A stretch of DNA of 64,000 bases from positions 170,510-234,509 of the forward strand of contig NZ_JAMXBF010000014.1 of the NCBI RefSeq assembly GCF_023823685.1. The letters are read 5' to 3'. This document shows, piece by piece, positions 37,665-46,507 of this stretch; the stretch's first letter is position 1, and the number at the start of each line of letters is the position of its first letter. Source of the stretch: Pseudomonas subflava (GTDB lineage: Bacteria; Pseudomonadota; Gammaproteobacteria; Pseudomonadales; Pseudomonadaceae). Under the pieces are notes generated by a model that was given only the letters and a program-made list of their open reading frames with translations, did not search any database and had not been told where the DNA came from. The translations under genes were made by a program, and so were the position numbers.

Positions 37665-39109
37665 AGCCCGCATTGCCCCGTATCTCGCTCCTGTTCGTCG
37701 CCGTGCTGATGGCCGGCTGCGCCGTCGGCCCCGACTACCTGCGCCCGCAGAGCGCGCCCTCGGCCGAGTTCAAGCAGGCCGCCGGCTGGAAGGCCGCCGT
37801 TCCGGCCGATACCGCGTTGCGCGGCGACTGGTGGAAGCTCTACGGCGACACCGAGCTGGACGCGCTGATCGAGCGCCTCAACGCCAACAACCAGAACCTG
37901 GCCAGCGCCGAGGCCCAGTACCGCCAGGCCAGGGCCCTGGTACGCGGGGCGCGGGCGGCGTTCTTTCCGACTCTCGGCTTCAACACCGGCGTAACACGCG
38001 CGGGGCAGGGCGGTGGCGACAGCACCATCAGCACCAGCGATGGGGTGAGCGTCAGCGGCGCCAACGCCTCGAACGTGTCGAAGAGCTACGAGGCCAGCCT
38101 GGGCGTGAGCTGGGAGCTGGACCTGTGGGGCAAGCTGCGCCGCCAGCTGGAGTCGGAAAACGCCGGCCTCGACGCCAGCGCGGCCGACCTGGCCGCCGTG
38201 CGCCTCAGCCAGCAGTCGGAACTGGTGCAGAACTACCTGCAATTGCGGGTGATGGACCAGCAGAAGCGTCTGCTCGACGAGACGGTAGCTGCCTACAAAC
38301 AGGCCTATCGCATCGCCGAGAACCAGTACCGTGCCGGCATCGTGCCCAAGTCCGACGTCACCCAGGCACTGACCCAGCTCAAGGGCACCGAGGCCGAGGC
38401 GGTGGACCTGGAATACCAGCGTGCCCAGCTCGAGCATGCCATCGCCGTGCTGGTCGGCGTGGCGCCGTCCGAGTTCGAGCTGGCGGTGCGCGACGCGGTG
38501 CCGGCGCTGCCCAGCGTGCCGGTCAGCCTGCCGTCGACCCTGCTCGAAAGGCGCCCGGACGTGGCCGCCGCCGAGCGCCGGGTGATCTCCGCCAACGCCG
38601 AGATCGGCGTGGCCAAGGCCGCCTACTACCCGGAGCTGAGCCTGTCGGCCACCGGCGGCTACCGCAGCGGCGGCCTGGACAACTGGATCAGCTCGCCCAA
38701 CCGCTTCTGGTCGATCGGCCCGTCCTTCGCCATGACCCTGTTCGACGGCGGCCTGATCCGCTCTCAGGTCGAGCAGGTCGAGGCCAGCTACGACCAGACC
38801 GTCGCCGACTACCGGCAGACGGTGCTGACCAGCTTCCGCGAAGTGGAGGACTACTTGGTGCAGCTGTCCGTGCTGGAGCGCGAGGCGGTGGTGCAGCAGG
38901 AGGCGCTGGACGCCGCCCGCGAATCGCTGCGGCTGATGCTCAACCAGTACCGCGCCGGCACCGTGGAATTCACCGACGTGGTCAGCGTGCAGACCACTGC
39001 GCTGTCCAACGAGCGCACCCGCCTGACGCTGCAGGGCAGCCGCCTGACCGCCAGCGTGCAGCTGATCGCCGCCCTCGGCGGTGGCTGGCAGGGGCTGCCC
39101 GAGGAGTAG
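37661..39109 (+). CDS. opmB: RND efflux outer-membrane factor OpmB (NodT family)
   Basis: This 482-residue outer-membrane lipoprotein has a lipobox (VLMAGC, Cys near residue 20) and two OEP repeats, including WELDLWGKLRRQLESENAGL, LLERRPDVAAAERRVISANAEIGVAKAAYYPELSLSATGG (in parts) and QYRAGTVEFTDVVSVQTT. It forms the TolC-like trimeric exit duct of the MuxABC pump. Its start overlaps the muxC stop, and its own stop codon is part of a REP-like arm. Confidence 0.93.
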   Translation: MKPALPRISLLFVAVLMAGCAVGPDYLRPQSAPSAEFKQAAGWKAAVPADTALRGDWWKLYGDTELDALIERLNANNQNLASAEAQYRQARALVRGARAAFFPTLGFNTGVTRAGQGGGDSTISTSDGVSVSGANASNVSKSYEASLGVSWELDLWGKLRRQLESENAGLDASAADLAAVRLSQQSELVQNYLQLRVMDQQKRLLDETVAAYKQAYRIAENQYRAGIVPKSDVTQALTQLKGTEAEAVDLEYQRAQLEHAIAVLVGVAPSEFELAVRDAVPALPSVPVSLPSTLLERRPDVAAAERRVISANAEIGVAKAAYYPELSLSATGGYRSGGLDNWISSPNRFWSIGPSFAMTLFDGGLIRSQVEQVEASYDQTVADYRQTVLTSFREVEDYLVQLSVLEREAVVQQEALDAARESLRLMLNQYRAGTVEFTDVVSVQTTALSNERTRLTLQGSRLTASVQLIAALGGGWQGLPEE

Positions 39110-39149
39110 GGTGCGTCGCGCGCACTGACTTCGTGTAATGGCGCACCCC
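39106..39149. repeat. Degenerate REP-like palindrome overlapping the opmB stop
   Basis: A left arm GTAGGGTGCGTCGCGCGCAC starts on the opmB stop codon and a shortened right arm GGCGCACCCC follows. A further isolated half-arm, AGGGTGCGCCACGCGCAT, lies at 39722-39739. Confidence 0.7.
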
Positions 39150-39196
39150 AGGGTTGATCGGACGCCGCGCTTCAGCGCCGCCGGCGCACCGGACGA

Positions 39197-39646
39197 TTAC
39201 GGCTGGATGATCGCCTCGATGCGCACGATCTTCGGCTCGCCGTCGATCAGGCGCAGGCTGGCGGTCTCCTGCATGCCGGCGCTCATCTCGTGGCCCTGCA
39301 GGCTCAGGGTTTCGTGCGTGGTGTCCTTGACCGTGGCGCTCTGGCCGTCTTCGGCGATGTTGATCGACTCGATGTCGACCTCCATGCGGTAGCTGTCCAG
39401 CCCACTCCAGCCCTGTTTGAGCAACTGCCGGTACTTGTCCGCATCCAGTTCTATGCTGCCCTTGGCGGCGGTGATGTGAATGCGCACGTCCTCGCTCATG
39501 TGCGCCAGGGTGCCGTCGATATCGCGTTCGGAGGCGGCCGCGGCGACCCGGTCGTACAGCGCGCGGATATTGGCCTCGGTCAGCGCCGCGTCGGCGTGGG
39601 CGAGCGGGGCGAGCAGGCAGAGCAGGGACAGCGCGAGCTTCTTCAT
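39197..39646 (-). CDS. Exported NTF2-like (SnoaL/DUF4440-type) protein
   Basis: This 149-residue protein has a clear signal peptide (KKLALSLLCLLAPLAHADA, cleaved after about residue 20). A small NTF2-like domain follows (IRALYDRVAAAASERDIDGTLAHMSEDVRIHI, then strands ending in RIEAIIQP). The fold serves many small-molecule-binding or enzymatic roles, and none can be assigned here. Start at 39646 has GAGGA upstream; in-frame ATGs further upstream would bury the signal peptide. It is convergent with opmB. Confidence 0.8.
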   Translation of the reverse strand: MKKLALSLLCLLAPLAHADAALTEANIRALYDRVAAAASERDIDGTLAHMSEDVRIHITAAKGSIELDADKYRQLLKQGWSGLDSYRMEVDIESINIAEDGQSATVKDTTHETLSLQGHEMSAGMQETASLRLIDGEPKIVRIEAIIQP

Positions 39647-39760
39647 CGAGGTTCCTCGGGCAGGGACAGGGATCGCCGATGCTAGCGGCATCGCACCGAT
39701 AAGCGAAAGGACCAGGAACACAGGGTGCGCCACGCGCATCATTCCAGGCCTCCCCGACGA

Positions 39761-40420
39761 TCAGTCCCGATCCGGCGCCCCCAGCGGGAAGAACGCCCGA
39801 TACGGCCGCGCCTCGTCCACCGCGCGGGCGAAGGAAGGCCGCTGCAGCAGACGCTGGCGGTAGGCGCGTACGGTCGGGAAGGACTCGCCGATCGGCTGGG
39901 TCCAGTCCGCATAGAACAGGAAGGGCGCCGCCGCGCAGTCGGCCAGGCTGAACTGCTCGCCGGCGGCCCAGGTGCGGCCCTGCAGGCGCAGCTCCAGCCA
40001 GGCGTAGGCGGTGTCCAGCAGGCGCCGCGCCTCGGTGACGCCGTAGGCATCGCGCTCATCCGGCGCGCGCAGCGCATCGAACACGCACTTCTGCTGCGGA
40101 GTGGAGACATAGTTGTCGAACACCCGGTCCATGAACCGCGCCTCCAGGGCCAGCGCGGGATCGTCCGGAATCAGCCGCGCCGGCCTCGGATAGCGCAGCT
40201 GCAGGTGCTCGATGATGATGCTGGCCTCCATCACCGCCCGGCCGTCGTCGACCAGCAGCGGGAAGCGTCGCATGGGCCACAGCTCGGCCAGTCGCTCCAT
40301 GTGTTGCGGCTGCTCCGGCGCCAGTCGGCGGTACTCGAAGGGGGTGGCGTTCTCGTAGAGTGCGATCAGCACCTTCTGGCAGTAGGAGGAGAAGGGGTGA
40401 GCGTAGAGTTCCAGGGCCAT
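39761..40420 (-). CDS. Glutathione S-transferase-family protein
   Basis: This 219-residue cytosolic protein has a thioredoxin-fold N-terminal domain (LELYAHPFSSYCQKVLIALYENATPFE, with a Ser/Cys active-site region and the cis-Pro in RRFPLLVDD) and a helical C-terminal domain (SLADCAAAPFLFYADW, the GST N-capping region). It probably binds glutathione; the substrate is unknown. The downstream ATG of two possible starts is chosen because GGAG precedes it. Confidence 0.87.
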   Translation of the reverse strand: MALELYAHPFSSYCQKVLIALYENATPFEYRRLAPEQPQHMERLAELWPMRRFPLLVDDGRAVMEASIIIEHLQLRYPRPARLIPDDPALALEARFMDRVFDNYVSTPQQKCVFDALRAPDERDAYGVTEARRLLDTAYAWLELRLQGRTWAAGEQFSLADCAAAPFLFYADWTQPIGESFPTVRAYRQRLLQRPSFARAVDEARPYRAFFPLGAPDRD

Positions 40421-40619
40421 GTGGCGAGTCTCCATTGGTGGGAATTGCTACTGGTCGAACGGCGCAGGACCCGATCGACAATCCCCGTAACATTCGACGC
40501 CCGTCACAGACGGTGCGCGCCGCAGCGCCGGTAACCTGACCAGGAGGTCCGGTTCGCTGGACGTCCCGGCACGCTGGGCTAGGGTAAAGAGAAGATGCTA
40601 GCGGCAACTGGATGCCTCT

Positions 40620-41096
40620 ATGGACAGATTATCCGTGCTGCCCTTTCGGCTAGCGGGGCAGCATCTCGCGGTACCTCTCGAGAACGTCATCCGGGTGATT
40701 CCGGCTTTGCAATGCCTGCCTCTACCCGGCGCGCCGCCGACCGTGCTCGGCCTGGCTAACTTGCGTGGGCAGGTCGTGCCCGTGGTGGACCTCGCGCGCC
40801 GCTTCGCCTGGCCGGCGACTTCGCTCGGCCTGTGGCAGCCATTCATATGGCTGCGCAGCCGCACCCGTGAACTGCTGATACCGGTGGAACGGGTGGACAC
40901 CGCGACCGAGTGCGAGCCCGCAGACGTGATACCTGCCGACCAGCCACAAGTGCCCAGCGAACTGGTGCGCGGCGTGCTGCGTACCGCGACGGGCATGTTG
41001 CTGATCCAGGACGTCGAGCAGGTGCTGTCCGACGCCGACGAGGCCGAGCTGCAACGCGCCCTGGATATCCGAGGAGCGAACCATGCGCCAGGCTGA
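40620..41096 (+). CDS. CheW-like coupling protein (WspB-like)
   Basis: This 158-residue protein consists of one CheW domain: FRLAGQHLAVPLENVIRVI, then VLGLANLRGQVVPVVDLARRF, and RELLIPVERVDTA. CheW proteins connect chemoreceptors to CheA. It is the first gene of a six-gene operon and overlaps the CheR gene by 14 bases. The order CheW-CheR-CheW-CheA-CheB is that of wspB-wspF. The usual first gene, the receptor wspA, is missing: the 199 bases upstream hold no gene, and the next gene is a divergent GST. Confidence 0.88.
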   Translation: MDRLSVLPFRLAGQHLAVPLENVIRVIPALQCLPLPGAPPTVLGLANLRGQVVPVVDLARRFAWPATSLGLWQPFIWLRSRTRELLIPVERVDTATECEPADVIPADQPQVPSELVRGVLRTATGMLLIQDVEQVLSDADEAELQRALDIRGANHAPG

Positions 41097-42573
41097 GCCA
41101 CTCTGCTCGCCGCGCCTGCTGGAGTTGCTGGCGAGCAAGGTGCACCGGCACCTGGGCATGGATTTCTCCGGTGCGCGCCAACCCGAGCTGCAGCGGCGCC
41201 TGCGTCTGCTCGCCGAAGACCAGACCGAGGACACGACGGCCTGGCTGGAAAGCCTGGCCTTCGCCGAGTGGGACGATGCGCGCATCGAGCGGCTGATCCC
41301 CGCGTTCACCGTCGGCGAGACCTACTTCCGCCGCGACCCCGAGGCGCTCGACTGGCTGGCCCGCCAGCACCTGGCGCCGCTGCTGCAGCGCCGGCGCGCG
41401 GCGGGGCAGCGCCACCTGCGCGTATGGAGCGCGGCCTGCTGCACCGGCGAGGAGGCCTACAGCCTGCTGTTCCTGCTCGACGACCTGCTCGGTGCCGAGC
41501 GCGGCCAGTGGTCACTGGAAGTGCTGGCCAGCGACATCAATGCGGGTTTTCTGGCTCGGGCCGAACAGGGCCGCTACGGGCAGAACGCCTTCCGCCGCAA
41601 CGAGGAGGCCTTCCGCCAGCGCCATTTCCAGGCCGAGGCTCGGGCCTGGCGGGTACGGCCGCAATGGCGCGAGCGCATCCGCTTCCAGCGCCACAACCTC
41701 GCCACCGGCAGTCTGCCGGATCGGCGCCGCGGCCTGGCGGAGGTGGACCTGATCCTCTGTCGCAACGTGCTGATGTACTTCTCCGCCGAACATGCCAGCG
41801 CGACGCTTCGGCGCCTGCTGGCCTGCCTGAGCGCGGACGGCATGCTGGTGCTCAGCGCTGTGGAGGCGGGTCTCGCCACCCAGGCCGGGCTCTCGGGATT
41901 CTGGGCCGGCAGCAACTATGCGCTGGCGGCTGACGCACGCCAACCGCCATCGCCGCCCGCCGCCGTCTTGCCTGCAGTGGCGGCGCAGGCGCCGCGGCCA
42001 CGCCGCGAGCCCGCCCGGCACGAGCCACCCGCCGAACCGGCCGAGCCGCTGCGCGAACGCCTGTGGCAGCAGGCGCAGGAAGCCCTGCAGCGCGGCGATC
42101 ACGCCCAGGCGCGGCAGGCGCTGCAGGATTACCTGTCGCAACCCGGCCTGACGATCGTCCAGCGCTACCAGAGCTGCCTGGCTCTGGCGCGCAGCTGGGC
42201 CGAGCAGCAGCGCGGCGACGAAGCTCGCGAGTGGCTGCAGAACGCCCTAGAGATCGACCCGGCGGCGCTGCCCGCCTACTGGCTGTCGGCCCTGCTGGAA
42301 CGCCAGGAGGGTGACCTGCCGGCGGCACTGCAGGCGTTGCACAAGCTGCTCTACCTGGCCCCGGAATGCAGCATGGGGCACTTCCAGCAGGGGCTGTTGC
42401 TGCGTGAAACGGGGAAACGCCAGGCTGGGGACCGCGCGCTGCGCACGTGCCAGCGGCAACTGCTGGAAAGCGAGAACGACGCGCCGCTGCAGTTCGCCGA
42501 GGGCCTCGGCCGCGTCCAGCTACTGGCGCTGTGTGAACAATTGTTGGGGGATCGACCGTGCCCGCCTTCCTGA
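41083..42573 (+). CDS. CheR methyltransferase with TPR tail (WspC-like)
   Basis: This 496-residue protein has an N-terminal CheR domain (GMDFSGARQPELQRRLR, ETYFRRDPEALDWL, the SAM-binding SAACCTGEEAYSLLFLLDDL, and DLILCRNVLMYFSAEHA). It then has a Pro/Arg-rich linker (about 285-320) and C-terminal TPR-like repeats (about 325-480). Family knowledge: SAM-dependent methylation of receptor glutamates. TPR tails are typical of WspC. It must act on a receptor encoded elsewhere. It overlaps both neighbours. Confidence 0.92.
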   Translation: MRQAEPLCSPRLLELLASKVHRHLGMDFSGARQPELQRRLRLLAEDQTEDTTAWLESLAFAEWDDARIERLIPAFTVGETYFRRDPEALDWLARQHLAPLLQRRRAAGQRHLRVWSAACCTGEEAYSLLFLLDDLLGAERGQWSLEVLASDINAGFLARAEQGRYGQNAFRRNEEAFRQRHFQAEARAWRVRPQWRERIRFQRHNLATGSLPDRRRGLAEVDLILCRNVLMYFSAEHASATLRRLLACLSADGMLVLSAVEAGLATQAGLSGFWAGSNYALAADARQPPSPPAAVLPAVAAQAPRPRREPARHEPPAEPAEPLRERLWQQAQEALQRGDHAQARQALQDYLSQPGLTIVQRYQSCLALARSWAEQQRGDEAREWLQNALEIDPAALPAYWLSALLERQEGDLPAALQALHKLLYLAPECSMGHFQQGLLLRETGKRQAGDRALRTCQRQLLESENDAPLQFAEGLGRVQLLALCEQLLGDRPCPPS

Positions 42574-43166
42574 ACGACGAACAGCATTGGCAACGTCTGC
42601 GCGAGCACCTGGAGGCCTTCGAGCGGCGCATCGAGGACGGCTTCGCCGTGGATGCCCAGACGCGCGAAGAGCGCCTGCAGGCCCGCACCCGCGAATGGGC
42701 ACAGGCGATCGAGGAGGAGCGGCCGGAAAGCCTGATCGAGGTGCTGTGCTTCACCCTCGGCGAAGAGCTGTATGCCATCGAGACCCGTCACGTGGCCGCC
42801 GCGCTGCCGCTGCCGCAGTTCACGCCGTTGCCGGGCACGCCACCGTTCGTGCTGGGCATCGTCGGGGTGCGTGGGCACATCGTCTCGGTGCTGGACCTGC
42901 GGGTGTTCTTTCAGTTGCCCATCGAGGGGCTGTCCGACAAGAACTATCTGGTGGTGCTGCGCAGCGCGGACATGGAATTCGGCCTGCTGGCCGATCGCAT
43001 CCGCGGCATCGAGCAGCTACGGCGCGACAGCTTGCAGAGCGAACTGGCCAATCTGACCGGCATCCGCGCCCGTTACCTGCTGGGCGTCACACTGGACCAG
43101 AAGACCGTACTGGACGGTGCGCGCCTGCTCGGCGATCCCGATCTTCTGGTTCGCGACGAGGAATGA
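42558..43166 (+). CDS. CheW-like coupling protein with helical N-terminal extension (WspD-like)
   Basis: This 202-residue protein has a charged helical extension (about 1-55) followed by a CheW domain (IEVLCFTLGEELYAIETRHVAAAL, GIVGVRGHIVSVLDLRVFFQLP, MEFGLLADRIRGIEQL). It starts with GTG 42558, behind GGGGGA and inside the end of the CheR gene, so translation is coupled. Two CheW proteins flanking a CheR-TPR is the Wsp arrangement. Confidence 0.9.
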   Translation: MPAFLNDEQHWQRLREHLEAFERRIEDGFAVDAQTREERLQARTREWAQAIEEERPESLIEVLCFTLGEELYAIETRHVAAALPLPQFTPLPGTPPFVLGIVGVRGHIVSVLDLRVFFQLPIEGLSDKNYLVVLRSADMEFGLLADRIRGIEQLRRDSLQSELANLTGIRARYLLGVTLDQKTVLDGARLLGDPDLLVRDEE

Positions 43167-43235
43167 GCGTGCGCCGCATCTGCCCAATATCCGCACGGGC
43201 CGCCGCCCGTCCCGCCGAGAGAGCCTGAACACACC

Positions 43236-45434
43236 ATGCCCCTGGATCGCGACGCGCTCAGACAACGCCTGCTGGCCAGCTTTCGCGCCGAGGCTGCGGA
43301 GCGCCTCGCCACCCTGGCCGATGTGCTGGCCAACTGGCGCGAGAGCAGCGCCAGCCAGGACGACATCGAATCGCTGTTTCGCGAGGTGCACAGCATCAAG
43401 GGCGCCTCGCGCGCCGCCGGCGTGGGCCAGATCGAGCAACTCTGCCACGCCTGGGAAAACCTGCTTAGCGCGGTGCGGCATGGCGATCTGCCGCTGGATG
43501 GCGAGCGGGTCGAACTGTGCCGGCTGACGCTCAAGGTGGTGCAGCGCCTGCACGCCGAACAGGCGGTGGATGACCACGAACTGGCGCAGCTGATCGACAG
43601 CCTCAACGACAGCGCCCAGGGTCGCGCGGTCGCCTTGCCCGAGATGGCCGCCGGAGCGCCGGAGACGCCGCGGGACCCGGCCACGGTGCGGGTGACGACC
43701 CAGCGCCTGGATGCGTTGCTGTTCCACAGCGAGGTGCTGTTGCAGCACAAGCTGGAGGCCCAGGCCCATGCGCGGGCGCTGAAGGAGCATGCCGCGGCGT
43801 TCGAGCCACAGCGCGTCAAGCGCACGCTCGGCGCCGGCGCGCTGCGCCAGTTGCGGGACAACATCGAGGGGGTTCCCGCTGAGCTGCGCGAGGCGTTGGG
43901 CGATGCCCTCGACCATCTCGACTGGAGCATGGCCCAGTTCGACCGCCTGCACTTCAGTGCGAGCCGCATGGCCAAGGAAGCCGGGCTTCTGGCCGTCGGC
44001 ATGACCCGGCTGTCCGAGTCGCTGGTGGCGGAGGTGCAGGAGGCGCTGCTGCTGTCCGGGGCCAGTCTTTTCGAGGGTGTGCCGGCCATGGTCCAGGACA
44101 TCGCCAGCCAGGCCGGCAAGCGTGTCGAACTGGAGGTGGACGGGGCGAACCTGCAGATCGACAAACGCATTCTCGACGAGCTTCGCAGCGTGCTAACCCA
44201 TTTGTTGCGCAACGCCGTCGACCATGGCTTGGAGACGCCGGAGCAACGCGGCCTTCGCGGCAAGCGTGCGGTCGGCCGGCTGCAGGTGGAACTGATTCAG
44301 GAGGCCGCCGACCGCTTCGAGCTGCGGGTCAGCGATGATGGCCAGGGCATCGACATCGGCCGGCTCAAGGCCAAGGCCGTGGCCGCCGGGCGTCTGACTC
44401 CGGAACAGGCCGAGGCCATGGGCACGCGCGAGGCGCAGGCGCTGATCTTCGTCTCCGGCCTGTCGACCAGCGCGATGCTCACCGACATTTCCGGCCGCGG
44501 CCTGGGCATGGCGATCATCCAGGACACGGTGGAGCGCCTCGGCGGGCGTATCGAGATCGACAGCGCGATGGGGCAGGGCACCTGCTTTCACCTGCACCTG
44601 CCGCTCAGCCTGTCGACCTTCCGCGCGGTGATCGTGCGCAACGCCGAGCGGGTCTTCGCCGTGCCGGCGCTGGCTGTGGAGCGCTGTCTGCGCCTGCCGA
44701 CGAGCGCCATTCGCACCCTAGAGAACCGCCCTTCGGTCAGCTTCGAGGGGCGGGTGCTGCCACTCTGGCCGCTGGGCGACGTGCTCGGCCTGGCGCAACC
44801 GCCGCTCGGCGAGGGCGACCTGACCCTGCTTCTGCTGCGGGTGCGCGGCGAACGCTTCGTGTTGCTGGTGGAGGAGCTGCTCGGCGATCAGGAGATCATC
44901 GTCAAGAGCCTCGGCAAGCAACTGGTGCGGGTGCGCAATTTGATGGGCGCCACCTTGCTGGGCGATGGCCGGCTGGTGCCGATCCTGCATCCCGCCGACC
45001 TCTATCGCAGCGCCCTGGCCAGCGAGGCCTCGAGCCTCAGCCAGCAGGCGCGCCCGCGCGATTCGGCGGTCGCCAGGCGCCTGCTGGTCGCCGAGGACTC
45101 CTTCACCTCGCGTGGCCTGCTCAAGGCCATTCTCGAGGCCGCCGGTTACCGCGTGGTCACCGCCAACGACGGGCTCGAGGCCTGGAACGCATTGAAACAG
45201 AGCCATTTCGACCTGCTGGTGTCCGATGTCGAGATGCCGCGCCTGGACGGCTTCACCCTGACCAGTCGCATCCGTGCCGACCGCGAGTTGGCCGAGCTGC
45301 CGGTGGTGCTGGTGACCGCGCTGCACTCCGCCGAGGACCGCGCACGCGGTCTGGAGGCCGGCGCCAATGCCTATCTCGCCAAGGGCGGCTTCGAGCAGGA
45401 GAACCTGCTGGAAGCCATCCGCCGGCTGCTCTGA
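43236..45434 (+). CDS. CheA-type hybrid histidine kinase with receiver (WspE-like)
   Basis: This 732-residue kinase has one Hpt domain with His52 in REVHSIKGASRAAG, and a dimerisation region. The catalytic domain has LLRNAVDHGLETPEQ (N box), VSDDGQGID and GRGLGMAII. A CheW-like domain covers about 460-590, and a C-terminal receiver about 610-732 (LLVAEDSFTSRG, LLVSDVEMPRLDG with the phosphoacceptor Asp, late Lys in LAKGG). It can therefore phosphorylate its own receiver as well as the CheB and the downstream receiver protein. A 69-base gap separates it from the second CheW gene. Confidence 0.92.
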   Translation: MPLDRDALRQRLLASFRAEAAERLATLADVLANWRESSASQDDIESLFREVHSIKGASRAAGVGQIEQLCHAWENLLSAVRHGDLPLDGERVELCRLTLKVVQRLHAEQAVDDHELAQLIDSLNDSAQGRAVALPEMAAGAPETPRDPATVRVTTQRLDALLFHSEVLLQHKLEAQAHARALKEHAAAFEPQRVKRTLGAGALRQLRDNIEGVPAELREALGDALDHLDWSMAQFDRLHFSASRMAKEAGLLAVGMTRLSESLVAEVQEALLLSGASLFEGVPAMVQDIASQAGKRVELEVDGANLQIDKRILDELRSVLTHLLRNAVDHGLETPEQRGLRGKRAVGRLQVELIQEAADRFELRVSDDGQGIDIGRLKAKAVAAGRLTPEQAEAMGTREAQALIFVSGLSTSAMLTDISGRGLGMAIIQDTVERLGGRIEIDSAMGQGTCFHLHLPLSLSTFRAVIVRNAERVFAVPALAVERCLRLPTSAIRTLENRPSVSFEGRVLPLWPLGDVLGLAQPPLGEGDLTLLLLRVRGERFVLLVEELLGDQEIIVKSLGKQLVRVRNLMGATLLGDGRLVPILHPADLYRSALASEASSLSQQARPRDSAVARRLLVAEDSFTSRGLLKAILEAAGYRVVTANDGLEAWNALKQSHFDLLVSDVEMPRLDGFTLTSRIRADRELAELPVVLVTALHSAEDRARGLEAGANAYLAKGGFEQENLLEAIRRLL

Positions 45435-45444
45435 GGACGACTCA

Positions 45445-46503
45445 ATGCGTGTGCTGATAGTGGACGACTCGCCGGTGACCCGCATGCTGCTGCGCGCCGT
45501 GCTCGAAGGCGAGGGCTTCGAGGTGCATGAAGCCGGCGGCGGCGACGAGGCGTTGCAGCTGCTCACCCAGCTCACGCCGGACATCATCACCATGGACGTG
45601 CACATGCCCGGCATGAACGGCTACGAGGCCACCGAACGCATTCTCGAGCTTCACGGCCTGCCGGTGGTCATCCTCTCCGCCAGTGTCGACCACCAGGCCT
45701 CGGCCACCGCCATGCGCGCGCTGGAGGCCGGCGCCCTGGCCGTGCTGGAGAAACCCTCGGCGCCGACCTCGGACGATTTTCCCGACCGCATCGAGGAGCT
45801 GCTGCGCACCCTGCGCACCATGTCCCAGGTGCGCATCGGCCGGCGCAAGCGGCGCACCGAGGCCACCGGACTCGCCAATGCCACGACCTTGGTGGAGCAG
45901 GCCGCGGCGCGTTCGCCACAGCTGGTGGCCATTGCCGCGTCGGCCGGCGGGCCGATGGCGGTCAAGGCACTGCTGCAGGCGCTGGCACCGCAGCCCTGGC
46001 CGGTGGTGCTGGTGCAGCACATCGCTCCCGGTTTCTTGCCCAGCTTCCGCGATTGGCTGGCCAGCCTCACGCCGATGCAGGTGCGCATCGCCGAGCACGG
46101 CCAGAGCCTGGTGCCCGACGTGCTTTACCTGGCGCCGGACGGCCACCACCTCGGCTTCGCCGCCAATCGCAGCGTGCTGCTCGACGACGGGCCGCCCGAG
46201 GAACACGTGCGCCCGGCGGCCAACCACCTGTTCCGCTCGGTGGCACGGCATTTCGGCCGGCGCGCGATCGCCGTGCAGATGTCCGGCATGGGCCGCGACG
46301 GCGTGCAGGGGCTGACTGAGCTGCACCGTGCCGGCGGCCTGACGCTGGTCCAGGAGCCGAGCTCCGCGGTGATCGACTCCATGCCCAAGGCCGCCATTGC
46401 CCAGGGCGTCGCCAATTGGGTGCTGCCGCCCGAGGGCATCGCCGAAACCCTCAACGAAATCGCCGCACAGATGGTCGCAGTGAATGGAATCCAAGGGAGG
46501 TAG
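45445..46503 (+). CDS. CheB methylesterase/response regulator (WspF-like)
   Basis: This 352-residue protein has a receiver domain (VLIVDDSPVTRMLL, phosphoacceptor Asp51 in ITMDVHMPGMNG), a linker, and a methylesterase domain with the Ser in IAASAGGPMAVK, His in VLVQHIAPGFLP and Asp in QMSGMGRDGVQG. It removes methyl groups from receptors when phosphorylated. In Wsp systems loss of the homologous WspF leaves the pathway switched on. GAGGAC precedes ATG 45445, eleven bases after the kinase stop. Confidence 0.93.
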   Translation: MRVLIVDDSPVTRMLLRAVLEGEGFEVHEAGGGDEALQLLTQLTPDIITMDVHMPGMNGYEATERILELHGLPVVILSASVDHQASATAMRALEAGALAVLEKPSAPTSDDFPDRIEELLRTLRTMSQVRIGRRKRRTEATGLANATTLVEQAAARSPQLVAIAASAGGPMAVKALLQALAPQPWPVVLVQHIAPGFLPSFRDWLASLTPMQVRIAEHGQSLVPDVLYLAPDGHHLGFAANRSVLLDDGPPEEHVRPAANHLFRSVARHFGRRAIAVQMSGMGRDGVQGLTELHRAGGLTLVQEPSSAVIDSMPKAAIAQGVANWVLPPEGIAETLNEIAAQMVAVNGIQGR

Positions 46504-46507
46504 ACAG

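Noticed and set aside
39647..39742. Upstream start for the NTF2-like exported protein
   Set aside because: It would add 32 residues ahead of a good signal peptide and begin inside a REP half-arm. The ATG at 39646 has its own ribosome site.
40421..40619. Possible missing chemoreceptor remnant before the first CheW
   Set aside because: The 199 bases have no frame resembling a methyl-accepting or HAMP domain; I see no gene fragment.
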